Below are positions 1 to 6,056 of a stretch of 11,486 bases of DNA, piece after piece. The first letter of the stretch is position 1. Each line of letters starts with the position of its first letter. A program made the position numbers and the translations under genes. The notes beneath the pieces are model-generated. The model ran no database searches and was not told where the DNA came from. It was given only the letters and a program-made list of their open reading frames with translations. The DNA comes from an uncultured bacterium (GTDB taxonomy: Bacteria > Bacillota > Clostridia > Lachnospirales > Lachnospiraceae). Where the stretch lies: assembly GCA_946061355.1 (NCBI GenBank), contig CAMGRE010000067.1, forward strand, positions 1 through 11,486, given 5' to 3'.

Positions 1-82
1 ATATATGTTTTATTGCAAGTTTTTTATCATTAAAAAGTTTGGGCAAAAGTGTCAGACGTACTTTAATTTTTCTCCCCATCAT
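1..82 (-). CDS. Unidentified protein, N-terminal fragment (runs off left edge)
   Basis: An open frame starts at tandem ATG codons (82-80 and 79-77) and stays open to the window edge, giving 27 residues that begin MMGRKIKVRLTLLPKLF. An AGGAGG ribosome binding site at 91-96 lies 8 bases from the first ATG, which makes a real start very likely although only the N-terminus is visible. The peptide is rich in Lys and Arg with a short hydrophobic patch, and I do not recognise a family. It begins 22 bases after the ATPase stop codon, so it is probably co-transcribed with it and would share the riboswitch control inferred upstream. By eye it is much more AT-rich than the other genes here, which could mean a different origin or simply an AT-rich 5' end. 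Confidence 0.6.
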   Translation of the reverse strand, partial: MMGRKIKVRLTLLPKLFNDKKLAIKHI

Positions 83-104
83 ACTCCCCACCTCCTGTAT
101 GATA

Positions 105-2723
105 TCATTTCTTTCCAAGATTTTCCCTCACCGCCCTGGTCAACTGAATGCAGATTGTCGGAATGACTGCCAGCAGGACGATCGTGCCAAGCTGTGATAC
201 ACTCAGAGGCGCCACCGCAAACAGTCCGTGCAGGGGAGGCACGAGCAGAACGACCGCCAGCAGCAATCCCCCCGCGGCAAACGCGCCGACGCTCCACAGA
301 TTGCTCCCGATTCCGATTCGGAAGATCGAACGGTCGCTCTTGCACGTAAAGCCGTGGAACAGTCTCGCCAGCGTCAGCGTCGCGAATGCCATGGTCTCCG
401 CCGTCATCTGGTCCACCGCCCGTCCCTGATAGAATGCGGTCTGCGTAACGATGGCAATGAGAAGTCCATATCCCAATAATCTTATACAGAACTCCTTCGT
501 GAGTATCCCGGTCTTTGGATCCTTTGGTTTCTCCCGTAGGAGCCCCCGGTCTGATGGTTCCATTCCGATCGCCAGCGCAGGCAGGGAATCCGTCAGCAGA
601 TTCATGAACAGCAGGTGTACCGGCTCAAACGGCGTATTAAGCGCCATCACAGAGCAGAACAGCACCACGAGGATCGCCGCCATGTTGCCGGAGAGCAGGA
701 ACTGAATCGCATTCACAATATTCCGATACACATTCCGACCGTTCAAAACGGCTTTGATGATCGTTGCGAAATTGTCGTCCGTCAGGATCATCGCCGCTGC
801 GTCCTTCGACACCTCCGTCCCGGTGATTCCCATCGCGACGCCGATGTCGGCTTTTTTCAGAGCCGGCGCATCGTTCACGCCATCGCCTGTCATCGCGGCG
901 ATATGTCCTTTCCTCTGCCACGCCTCCACGATACGGATCTTATTTTCCGGCGAAACCCTGGCATACACGGAGATCCTCTCAAGCACCGCATCCAGTTCAT
1001 CGTCGGACATCCTGTCCAGTTCCTGCCCTGTGACCGCCATATCGCCGTCCCGATAAATGCCGATCTGTTTTGCGATGGCCGCTGCCGTGACCTTGTGGTC
1101 TCCTGTGATCATGACCGGCCTGATCCCTGCACTGATCGCATCCGCCACCGCCGCTGCGGACTCTTCCCTCGGAGGATCGACCATCGAGACCAGTCCGACA
1201 AAGGTATATCCGTATTCGTCATCAATCGTCAATTCGTCATCTTCCGGACATTCCTTATAGGCAAAGGCCAGCACGCGCAGTCCGTTCTCGGAAAATATCC
1301 GGTTCTGCGCGAGAATCTTTTCCCTATCCTGCTCCGTGACCGAACGCACTCCGTCCCCCGAAGCGATGCTTACCAGCCGTTCCATCAGAACATCGACCGC
1401 GCCTTTGGTAAATATCGTCGGCACGCCGTGAACGAGGTACTTGGTACTCATAAGCTTCCTGTCGGAATCAAACGGAATCTCCTCCATGCGGGGCATCATG
1501 CTCCTGATGTCTTCCCCGGTCGCTCCCGCTCTTGTGAGCCCTGCTTTTCCCGCCATCTCAAGCAGACAGGTCTCCGTCGGATCCCCGATCTCTTTCCCCT
1601 CCCGGATAGAAGCATCGTTGTTCAGAATGGCATTGTACAATAAATATCTGTGCGCCTTCGATGTCAGATCCATCTCTTCCGGCAGGAAACATTCATCATC
1701 GATATAGATTTCCCTGACCGTCATCTTATTCTGTGTCAAGGTTCCTGTCTTGTCCGAACAGATCACGGACACACAGCCCAGGCTCTCCACCGCTTTCAGC
1801 TCTTTGACGATCGCATGATCCGCAGCCATCTTCCTCGTTCCCATCGCCTGGACGATCGTGACGATCGAACAGAGCCCCTCCGGGATCGCAGCGACCGCCA
1901 GCGCTACTGCGAACATAAGGGAATCGAGCACCGGTTCCCGCTGCCATAATCTGAGCCCGAACACGATCACGCTGATGACCATGATCAAAACCGCAAGTTT
2001 CCCGCTGAATTGATCGAGCTTTACCTCCAGCGGTGTTTTCTTCTCCTGCGTATCATTCATAAGCGTCGCAATCCTGCCGATCTCGGTATGCATTCCCGTG
2101 GCCGTCACCAGCACGCTCGCCCTGCCGTAAGTCACGAGGCTTCCCGAATAGACCATATTGTGTCGGTCGCCCAGCGCAGCTTCCCCGATGATCTCTTCAT
2201 CCTTTTTCTCTACATTTGCGGACTCTCCCGTCAGAGAGCTTTCATTGACCTGTAGGGAGTGATTCTCGATGATACGCCCGTCCGCAGCGACCAGATCTCC
2301 GGCCTCCAGCAGCAACACATCTCCCGGCACGATCTGTGCGGAATCCACCTCTGTCTTAACGCCGCCTCGTAAGACCTTTGCTTTCGGAGCAGACAATTCC
2401 TTCAGGGAATCGAGCGATTTCTGCGCCTTGACGTACTGCACCGTTCCCAGTGCCGCATTCAGGAGGATCACCGCAAAGATCACGATCGTACTCTCCGCAT
2501 TGCCGGACAGCATGGAAATGACTGCCGCGATAATCAGAATGAGCACCAGCAGATCGGCAAACTGCCCGAGAAAGATGCGCAGCACGCTTTTCTTTGCTTT
2601 TTCCTCCAGCGCATTCTTCCCATATTTTTGCAGCAGCTTTGCCGCCTCCTCTTCCGTATGTCCCGCAGCGCTCCCATACGCTTCAAACAATTCCCGCTTA
2701 CTCTGTTGATAGACTTCTCTCAT
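105..2723 (-). CDS. P-type cation-translocating ATPase (type II, Ca2+/Mn2+ class)
   Basis: An inner-membrane pump that uses ATP to export a divalent cation. From the ATG at 2723 it has 872 residues. An N-terminal cation-ATPase domain is followed by the actuator motif TGES (165-168), the M4 motif PEGL (281-284), the phosphorylation site DKTGT (Asp324), KGA (440-442) in the nucleotide-binding domain, TGD (540-542), GDGVNDAP (613-620) and a C-terminal membrane block. The M6 motif NLLTD (Asn708, Thr711, Asp712) matches SERCA site residues, but the M5 position equal to SERCA Glu771 is Ala683. That suggests one ion site, as in Pmr1-type Ca2+/Mn2+ pumps (alignment by eye). The upstream Mn2+ riboswitch favours Mn2+ export as a physiological role, which is inference. 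The ATG start is chosen because AAGGAG sits 9 bases before it. A GTG at 2750 would add 9 residues but has a poorer site. Confidence 0.93.
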   Translation of the reverse strand: MREVYQQSKRELFEAYGSAAGHTEEEAAKLLQKYGKNALEEKAKKSVLRIFLGQFADLLVLILIIAAVISMLSGNAESTIVIFAVILLNAALGTVQYVKAQKSLDSLKELSAPKAKVLRGGVKTEVDSAQIVPGDVLLLEAGDLVAADGRIIENHSLQVNESSLTGESANVEKKDEEIIGEAALGDRHNMVYSGSLVTYGRASVLVTATGMHTEIGRIATLMNDTQEKKTPLEVKLDQFSGKLAVLIMVISVIVFGLRLWQREPVLDSLMFAVALAVAAIPEGLCSIVTIVQAMGTRKMAADHAIVKELKAVESLGCVSVICSDKTGTLTQNKMTVREIYIDDECFLPEEMDLTSKAHRYLLYNAILNNDASIREGKEIGDPTETCLLEMAGKAGLTRAGATGEDIRSMMPRMEEIPFDSDRKLMSTKYLVHGVPTIFTKGAVDVLMERLVSIASGDGVRSVTEQDREKILAQNRIFSENGLRVLAFAYKECPEDDELTIDDEYGYTFVGLVSMVDPPREESAAAVADAISAGIRPVMITGDHKVTAAAIAKQIGIYRDGDMAVTGQELDRMSDDELDAVLERISVYARVSPENKIRIVEAWQRKGHIAAMTGDGVNDAPALKKADIGVAMGITGTEVSKDAAAMILTDDNFATIIKAVLNGRNVYRNIVNAIQFLLSGNMAAILVVLFCSVMALNTPFEPVHLLFMNLLTDSLPALAIGMEPSDRGLLREKPKDPKTGILTKEFCIRLLGYGLLIAIVTQTAFYQGRAVDQMTAETMAFATLTLARLFHGFTCKSDRSIFRIGIGSNLWSVGAFAAGGLLLAVVLLVPPLHGLFAVAPLSVSQLGTIVLLAVIPTICIQLTRAVRENLGKK

Positions 2724-2732
2724 GCGTTCTCT

Positions 2733-2738
2733 CTCCTT
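2733..2738 (-). promoter_or_regulatory. Ribosome binding site deciding the ATPase start
   Basis: AAGGAG on the minus strand, 9 bases before the ATG at 2723. It lies inside the longer GTG-initiated reading frame and so favours the shorter protein. The GTG at 2750 has only AGAGGGG, 11 bases away. Confidence 0.7.
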
Positions 2739-2772
2739 TTCCCAATCCACTGATCATTATTCCCCTCTGACA

Positions 2773-2792
2773 GAGCAGGATACATCCTGCTC
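2773..2792. repeat. Perfect 9-bp inverted repeat in the ATPase leader
   Basis: GAGCAGGAT and ATCCTGCTC are separated by 2 bases. The repeat lies between the riboswitch terminator and the ATPase ribosome binding site. In RNA it would form an 8-bp stem with a 4-base loop. It is not followed by a U-run, so it is not a terminator. It may be an mRNA-stabilising hairpin at the 5' end of the read-through message or a protein-binding operator; I cannot tell which. Confidence 0.6.
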
Positions 2793-2801
2793 ATCGCGCA
2801 C

Positions 2802-2847
2802 AAAAGAAAAAGACCTTTTGTGCACAACAACTGTACACAAAAAGTCT
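2802..2847 (-). terminator. Intrinsic terminator of the Mn2+ riboswitch (expression platform)
   Basis: In minus-strand RNA a 15-bp stem forms between 2833-2847 and 2811-2825. It has two G-U wobbles and a 7-base loop (2826-2832), and is followed at once by UUUUUCUUUU (2811-2802). This is a textbook rho-independent terminator. Its 5' arm contains CUUUUUG (2844-2838), which is also the 3' strand of the riboswitch closing helix, so the two structures exclude each other. Folding of the aptamer should therefore block termination. A third segment (2806-2798, CUUUUGUGC) could pair with the 3' arm in a competing 9-bp hairpin. Confidence 0.85.
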
Positions 2848-2936
2848 CGTTTAACAACTGTCATCCGGCTTCCGGTCTATGATAGACGTCCTGACGAAAA
2901 CCGGAACATGCTTCGCATGCAACTACTCCCTTTTTG
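2838..2936 (-). promoter_or_regulatory. yybP-ykoY family Mn2+-sensing riboswitch
   Basis: The minus-strand RNA begins CAAAAAG (2936-2930) and carries the family's conserved L1 box GGGAGUAG (2930-2923). It ends with UGACAGUUGUUAAACGAGAC (2863-2844) running into CUUUUUG (2844-2838). The two ends pair perfectly over 7 bp to form P1. Inside are a small hairpin CAUGC-GAA-GCAUG (2919-2907) and a 7-bp helix UUCCGGU/ACCGGAA (2906-2900 with 2876-2870). The L1 box, the second box before the closing strand and the overlap with a terminator match the family as I remember it from Lactococcus and Bacillus leaders, where Mn2+ turns genes on by antitermination. P-type ATPases are known targets (Lactococcus yoaB). 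No covariance search was run, so the assignment rests on motif recognition. Confidence 0.86.
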
Positions 2937-2954
2937 AAAATGCGCATTCGCGCG

Positions 2955-2978
2955 ATTTCATGTCCTGCGACATGAAAT
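2955..2978. repeat. Perfect 10-bp hairpin just after the small-gene pair
   Basis: ATTTCATGTC and GACATGAAAT are separated by 4 bases. The repeat starts 6 bases beyond the stop codon of the gene at 2985-3293 and ends about 20 bases before the riboswitch. No U-tract follows in the minus direction, so it is not a standard intrinsic terminator. It could protect the 3' end of the upstream message or bind a regulator. An adjoining GCGC-ATTC-GCGC mini-hairpin (about 2942-2953) lies next to it. Confidence 0.6.
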
Positions 2979-2984
2979 GAAACC

Positions 2985-3293
2985 TCAATCTCTATCTTTA
3001 TCCTTACCAGCCGACACCAGCACCTTTACCTCAGGCATGTCCTTAACAATCGCCAGAGCTTTGGGAATTGCCGTGTCATGAATACACATGGTGAATTCAC
3101 TCTTTTCACCGGATCCTGCTCCAAACATCCTCCCGAAAAAGGAATTATCGCGGCATTTCACAAAATAGGAAATCCTGTTCTGCAGAAATAATCTGGCCAG
3201 ATCCTCCTTCTGCTTCAGGCTGTAAACCTTGCAGAACTCCACTTCGTTGTTTACCCGCATGGAAGTATACACGGTAGGTTCCACGCCTCTCAT
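2985..3293 (-). CDS. Small hypothetical protein, 102 aa
   Basis: I do not recognise this protein with confidence. It starts with an ATG that overlaps the stop codon of the preceding gene (ATGA), so it is probably translated by coupling; no strong separate ribosome binding site is visible. There is no signal peptide or membrane segment. The order of hydrophobic strands and helices (a strand near VEFCKVYSL, a helix near QKEDLARLFLQ, a strand near ISYFVKC, a strand near SEFTMCIH, a helix near IPKALAIVKDM, a final strand VKVLVS) looks like a ferredoxin-like alpha/beta fold, as in small DUF2007-type putative signalling domains, but that is only a resemblance. Three cysteines (FCKV, VKCR, TMCI) are present without a metal-binding spacing. 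The tail is highly charged (KDKDRD). Confidence 0.78.
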   Translation of the reverse strand: MRGVEPTVYTSMRVNNEVEFCKVYSLKQKEDLARLFLQNRISYFVKCRDNSFFGRMFGAGSGEKSEFTMCIHDTAIPKALAIVKDMPEVKVLVSAGKDKDRD

Positions 3294-3595
3294 CCCTGAA
3301 TCATCTCCATAGCCGGATCTGTCTCTGCCCCGGACATCCCGGTCTCACTCTGCACCGGTGTCTGCATGATCCTCGCAGCATTCATTCTGCTCATTGCCAT
3401 CTGCGAATCCAGAATCCCTGCGATATCTTTGGTCTCGCCCAAACGGAGAGGATTCTCATTCTGCGAAGAGTCCGCATAACCAACTTTGCTGTCCAGTGCA
3501 TCGTCCGGCACCGCAGACACTTTGCCCAGGCTCTTGGCGCTTACATAATTCGTGTTATAGACAAATGTAGGATATCCGATTGCCCCGATCTGCAT
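3290..3595 (-). CDS. Small hypothetical protein, 101 aa
   Basis: Not recognised. The start is secure: AAAGGAG (3603-3609) lies 7 bases before the ATG at 3595, and a good promoter lies about 60 bases upstream. The N-terminus, MQIGAIGYPTFVYNTNYVSA, is rich in aromatic residues, Asn and small residues. The middle is polar and probably disordered (DSSQNENPLRLGET). The C-terminal third is rich in Met and Ala, with a likely helix (ILDSQMAMSRMNAARIMQ) ending in an acidic tail. It has no membrane segment, cleavable signal peptide or cysteine. It overlaps the next gene by 4 bases, so the two products are probably needed together. Its function cannot be read from the sequence. Confidence 0.78.
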   Translation of the reverse strand: MQIGAIGYPTFVYNTNYVSAKSLGKVSAVPDDALDSKVGYADSSQNENPLRLGETKDIAGILDSQMAMSRMNAARIMQTPVQSETGMSGAETDPAMEMIQG

Positions 3596-3653
3596 ATGCG
3601 TTCTCCTTTCCTGACTGCTGACGTTGTCCTGATATCAGTGGACATCTACTATT

Positions 3654-3682
3654 ATTATAGCCAACCGGCTATGATTTTGCAA
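3654..3682 (-). promoter_or_regulatory. Sigma-A-type promoter for the small-gene pair
   Basis: On the minus strand, -35 TTGCAA (3682-3677), a 17-base spacer and a perfect -10 TATAAT (3659-3654). It reads towards the gene starting at 3595 and should start RNA near 3647, leaving a leader of about 50 bases. It overlaps the last codons and stop of the vanZ-like gene. A dyad ATAGCC-AACC-GGCTAT (3657-3672) fills the spacer and enters the -10, and could serve as an operator. No clear promoter was found closer to the riboswitch, so this one may also drive the ATPase. Confidence 0.75.
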
Positions 3683-4145
3683 TACATTCTGATATTTTTG
3701 CCCACAAAACAGTGCATCCGTATCCGATCCCTGCTCCCAGGCAGTTCAGCAGGATATCATCGACATCAAAAGCCCCGAAAGCACTGAAGAGTTGAAACAA
3801 TTCTATCCCTGATACCAGAATCAGCACCGCGGACAGAAACAGCAGGAAATTTTTCTTTCCCGGGAAAGCCAGCGGATACAAGATACCACACGGAACAAAG
3901 ATCAGCACATTGCCAAACAGGTTCTCAAAGCTGTTCAGCCTGTCGTAATAGCAGATGTACATTCTGATCGTGCGAAACAGTGTAAAATTGGCGCTTTCCA
4001 GTCCTTCCCAGATCACATCCTGCCTCCATCCCGCCACGATGGCTTTTAGATCCTCCAAAGGGTATTTGAATACGATCACCCTGATGACAAGCAGCAGATA
4101 CAGCACCAGCAGAACCCGCCATGTTCTGTATTTTTTCATAGACAT
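3669..4145 (-). CDS. VanZ-like family membrane protein
   Basis: 158 residues with about four membrane segments (roughly 10-26, 76-94, 98-120 and 131-150). The family signature is clear: NLFGNVLIFVPCGILYP (75-91, Asn79, Pro85, Gly87), then E-x2-Q (Glu115, Gln118), then DVDDILLNCLGAGIGY (127-142, with Asp129, Asp130, Asn134). VanZ itself raises teicoplanin resistance in enterococci, but most chromosomal relatives have no known role, so this should not be called a resistance gene. The ATG at 4145 overlaps the truA stop by one base (TAATG). GGAGG lies 10 bases upstream, and a second ATG two codons in is an alternative start. The gene sits last in the truA-containing operon, and the promoter of the next unit is embedded in its 3' end. 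Confidence 0.88.
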   Translation of the reverse strand: MSMKKYRTWRVLLVLYLLLVIRVIVFKYPLEDLKAIVAGWRQDVIWEGLESANFTLFRTIRMYICYYDRLNSFENLFGNVLIFVPCGILYPLAFPGKKNFLLFLSAVLILVSGIELFQLFSAFGAFDVDDILLNCLGAGIGYGCTVLWAKISECIAKS

Positions 4146-4882
4146 TAATACCTGACCTCCACAAGTGTGAGTCCTTTGGCAGGTGCGAGCGCGCCCGCAT
4201 CCTCCCTTTGTCCTTTGTCTATGACTGACGGCAGTTCCTCTGCCTTTCTCTCACCTTTTCCCACTTCCAGAAGCGTTCCTACCAGGATGCGCACCATATG
4301 ATAAAGGAAACCGTCTCCCCGGAACACGAAACGCAGTTCTTTCCCGCATTCTGTAATTTCGATGCTCTCGATGGTTCTCACCGTGGATTTCTTTCCGCGC
4401 TTCGCGGAAGTAAACGATTTAAAATCATGAGTCCCTGTCAGATACGAGGCGGCCCTGCGCATCGCTTCCACATCCAGTTTATCCGACATCACTGTCACAT
4501 ATTTTCTGTCAAACACACAGGGAAGATCGCTGTTCCAGACACGATAGCAATAAGTCTTTCCCTTTGCGTTCAGTCTGCTGTGGAATCTTTCTGACACTTC
4601 TGTCACTTCCATTACACCGATATCTTCCGGAAGATACTTATTGATATAGGTAAGGATTTCCTGACAGGTCATGTCGGTTTCGGCATGGAAATTCGCTACC
4701 TGGCCAACCGCATGGACACCTGCATCCGTCCTGCCGGAGCCCTGTATCTCCACCGGTGTCCCACACATCTTCGTAAGCAGCGCCTCCAGTCTGCCCTGGA
4801 TCGTATTCTGCGTGCTCTCCTGCCTCTGCCAGCCCTGATACCTCGTCCCCTCATATTGGATCAAAAGCCTGTAATTACTCAT
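4145..4882 (-). CDS. truA: tRNA pseudouridine(38-40) synthase TruA
   Basis: TruA isomerises uridine to pseudouridine at positions 38-40 of the tRNA anticodon arm. The protein has 245 residues from the chosen start, the usual family length. The N-terminus has YEGTRYQGWQRQ (10-21), and the catalytic box is GSGRTDAGVHA (48-58) with Asp53 as the nucleophile. The later KSFTS and FLYHMVRILVGTLLEVG blocks are also typical of TruA. Of the tandem ATG codons at 4885 and 4882, the second has better spacing to GGAGG (7 bases rather than 4). An in-frame ATG at 4921 would add 13 residues inside the upstream gene and is unlikely. The start overlaps the stop of the upstream membrane-protein gene, which suggests translational coupling. 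Confidence 0.96.
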   Translation of the reverse strand: MSNYRLLIQYEGTRYQGWQRQESTQNTIQGRLEALLTKMCGTPVEIQGSGRTDAGVHAVGQVANFHAETDMTCQEILTYINKYLPEDIGVMEVTEVSERFHSRLNAKGKTYCYRVWNSDLPCVFDRKYVTVMSDKLDVEAMRRAASYLTGTHDFKSFTSAKRGKKSTVRTIESIEITECGKELRFVFRGDGFLYHMVRILVGTLLEVGKGERKAEELPSVIDKGQREDAGALAPAKGLTLVEVRY

Positions 4883-6041
4883 CATCCTTCCTCCGTCCGA
4901 CCGCTTTATCGCTCTCATCAAACCTGCGGAAACGGTTAAACCCTTCCGCCAGGATGCACAGGCTGGTCTTCACGGAGTCAAACACCCCGGCCTGATTCAG
5001 GTTAATCAGCACGATACCGATCGGAACCGCGAGGATAATACCGATGACCCCTGCACACTTATACCCGATAAACAATAAGAACAGTGTCGGCAGAGGCGCC
5101 ACACCGACGGAATCTCCCACGAGCTTCGGCTGAATGATCTGGCGGACAAGCTGTCCCACACCCCATATGATCAGAAGCCATATCGTCATCTTATAATCCG
5201 CACTCAGGAATTTGAACACCGCCCAGGGGATCATCACGGCGCCCGCACCGAAGAACGGCAGGAAATCAAGTACCGCGATCAAAAATGCGATCAGAAGCGC
5301 GTAGGGGATCTTCAGAATCAAAAAACCGATGAGCAAAAATACAAAGATCAGACATTCGATCTTGAACTGCGCCTTGAAGTAACCGCCGACCGCAGTCTTT
5401 AAACTGTCCATAATGATCGCTGCCTTATGCTTTACCGCACCGGGCATATAGCGGTTCCAGACCTGTGCCACATAATCTTTCTCTGCAACAAAGAAATACG
5501 ATGACAGCAGACACATGATCACATTGACCACAAAACCCGGGATATTCTTGGCGAAATTTCCCACCGCATTCACCGTCGGTGTGCCGAGCCGCTTGACCAG
5601 ATCCGCCACATATTCATCCATCTGCTGACCCAGATTCTCAATGCTCATCTGCATATTCTGCGGGAGCCTCGAATACATGACATCCAGATTCTTGCCGATC
5701 TCCCTGAAATCACTCTCCATCGTATTCCACAGATCCGGCAGCGTGTTGAGGAAGCCGATACTCTCACTGATGAGCTTCGACACCGCAAGATACGCCGCAA
5801 GGATCACCAGCGCGATCACGGCGATGATCACAAAGGCAGAACCCGCCTTCCTCCTGATCTTAAGCTTATCCTCAAAGAAACGCACCAGCGGATTTGCAAC
5901 ACATGCTATGATCCAGCCGATCACAAAGGGCATGAAAAATACGAGCACCTTCGGAACCGCAAAAATACACAGCAAAAAGATCACAACTGCCAGAAGCAAA
6001 TTCATAAAAACCTTCAGATACCGTTTATAGGGCTGCTTCAT
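4875..6041 (-). CDS. AI-2E/YtvI-family integral membrane protein
   Basis: 388 residues with about eight hydrophobic segments. The N-terminal pair (roughly 10-52) is followed by a third segment near 65-86, then a long mostly polar stretch with amphipathic helices, then a C-terminal membrane block. The C-terminal half has the family blocks AVLDFLPFFGAGAVMIPWA and QPKLVGDSVGVAPLPTLFLL, then GIILAVPIGIVL. Family members have been linked to autoinducer-2 export (TqsA), sodium/proton exchange or sporulation (YtvI); the sequence alone does not choose, though YtvI is the closest type in Clostridia. The ATG at 6041 is preferred because AGGTGA (6050-6055) lies 8 bases before it. The GTG at 6053 is itself part of that ribosome binding site. 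The gene ends over the truA start and begins 15 bases after the ysxC stop. Confidence 0.9.
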   Translation of the reverse strand: MKQPYKRYLKVFMNLLLAVVIFLLCIFAVPKVLVFFMPFVIGWIIACVANPLVRFFEDKLKIRRKAGSAFVIIAVIALVILAAYLAVSKLISESIGFLNTLPDLWNTMESDFREIGKNLDVMYSRLPQNMQMSIENLGQQMDEYVADLVKRLGTPTVNAVGNFAKNIPGFVVNVIMCLLSSYFFVAEKDYVAQVWNRYMPGAVKHKAAIIMDSLKTAVGGYFKAQFKIECLIFVFLLIGFLILKIPYALLIAFLIAVLDFLPFFGAGAVMIPWAVFKFLSADYKMTIWLLIIWGVGQLVRQIIQPKLVGDSVGVAPLPTLFLLFIGYKCAGVIGIILAVPIGIVLINLNQAGVFDSVKTSLCILAEGFNRFRRFDESDKAVGRRKDDE

Positions 6042-6049
6042 AATCCAAG

Positions 6050-6055
6050 TCACCT
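6050..6055 (-). promoter_or_regulatory. Ribosome binding site deciding the start of the AI-2E-family gene
   Basis: AGGTGA, within AGAGGTGA (6050-6057), lies 8 bases before the ATG at 6041 and overlaps the ysxC stop codon region. It contains the GTG that would start the longer reading frame, so that longer start is unlikely. Confidence 0.65.
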
Positions 6056-6056
6056 C

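Noticed and set aside
615..1643. 342-residue open frame on the plus strand opposite the ATPase
   Set aside because: It is antisense to a gene with all P-type ATPase motifs. Its composition is rich in His and Arg without domain sense, which is typical of a shadow frame in GC-rich third positions.
2724..2750. GTG start for the ATPase giving 881 residues
   Set aside because: The AAGGAG site within this stretch is well spaced for the ATG at 2723, and family proteins start near that point. The GTG remains possible but is less likely.
2875..2887. 13-base palindrome GTCTAT-G-ATAGAC as a separate operator
   Set aside because: It lies inside the riboswitch aptamer and overlaps the 7-bp internal helix, so it is better explained as part of the RNA fold.
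2955..2978. Hairpin as an intrinsic terminator of the small-gene pair
   Set aside because: No run of Us follows the stem in the direction of transcription.
3669..4145. Calling the VanZ-like gene a glycopeptide resistance gene
   Set aside because: No van cluster genes are nearby, and chromosomal VanZ-like proteins are common in Firmicutes without a resistance role.
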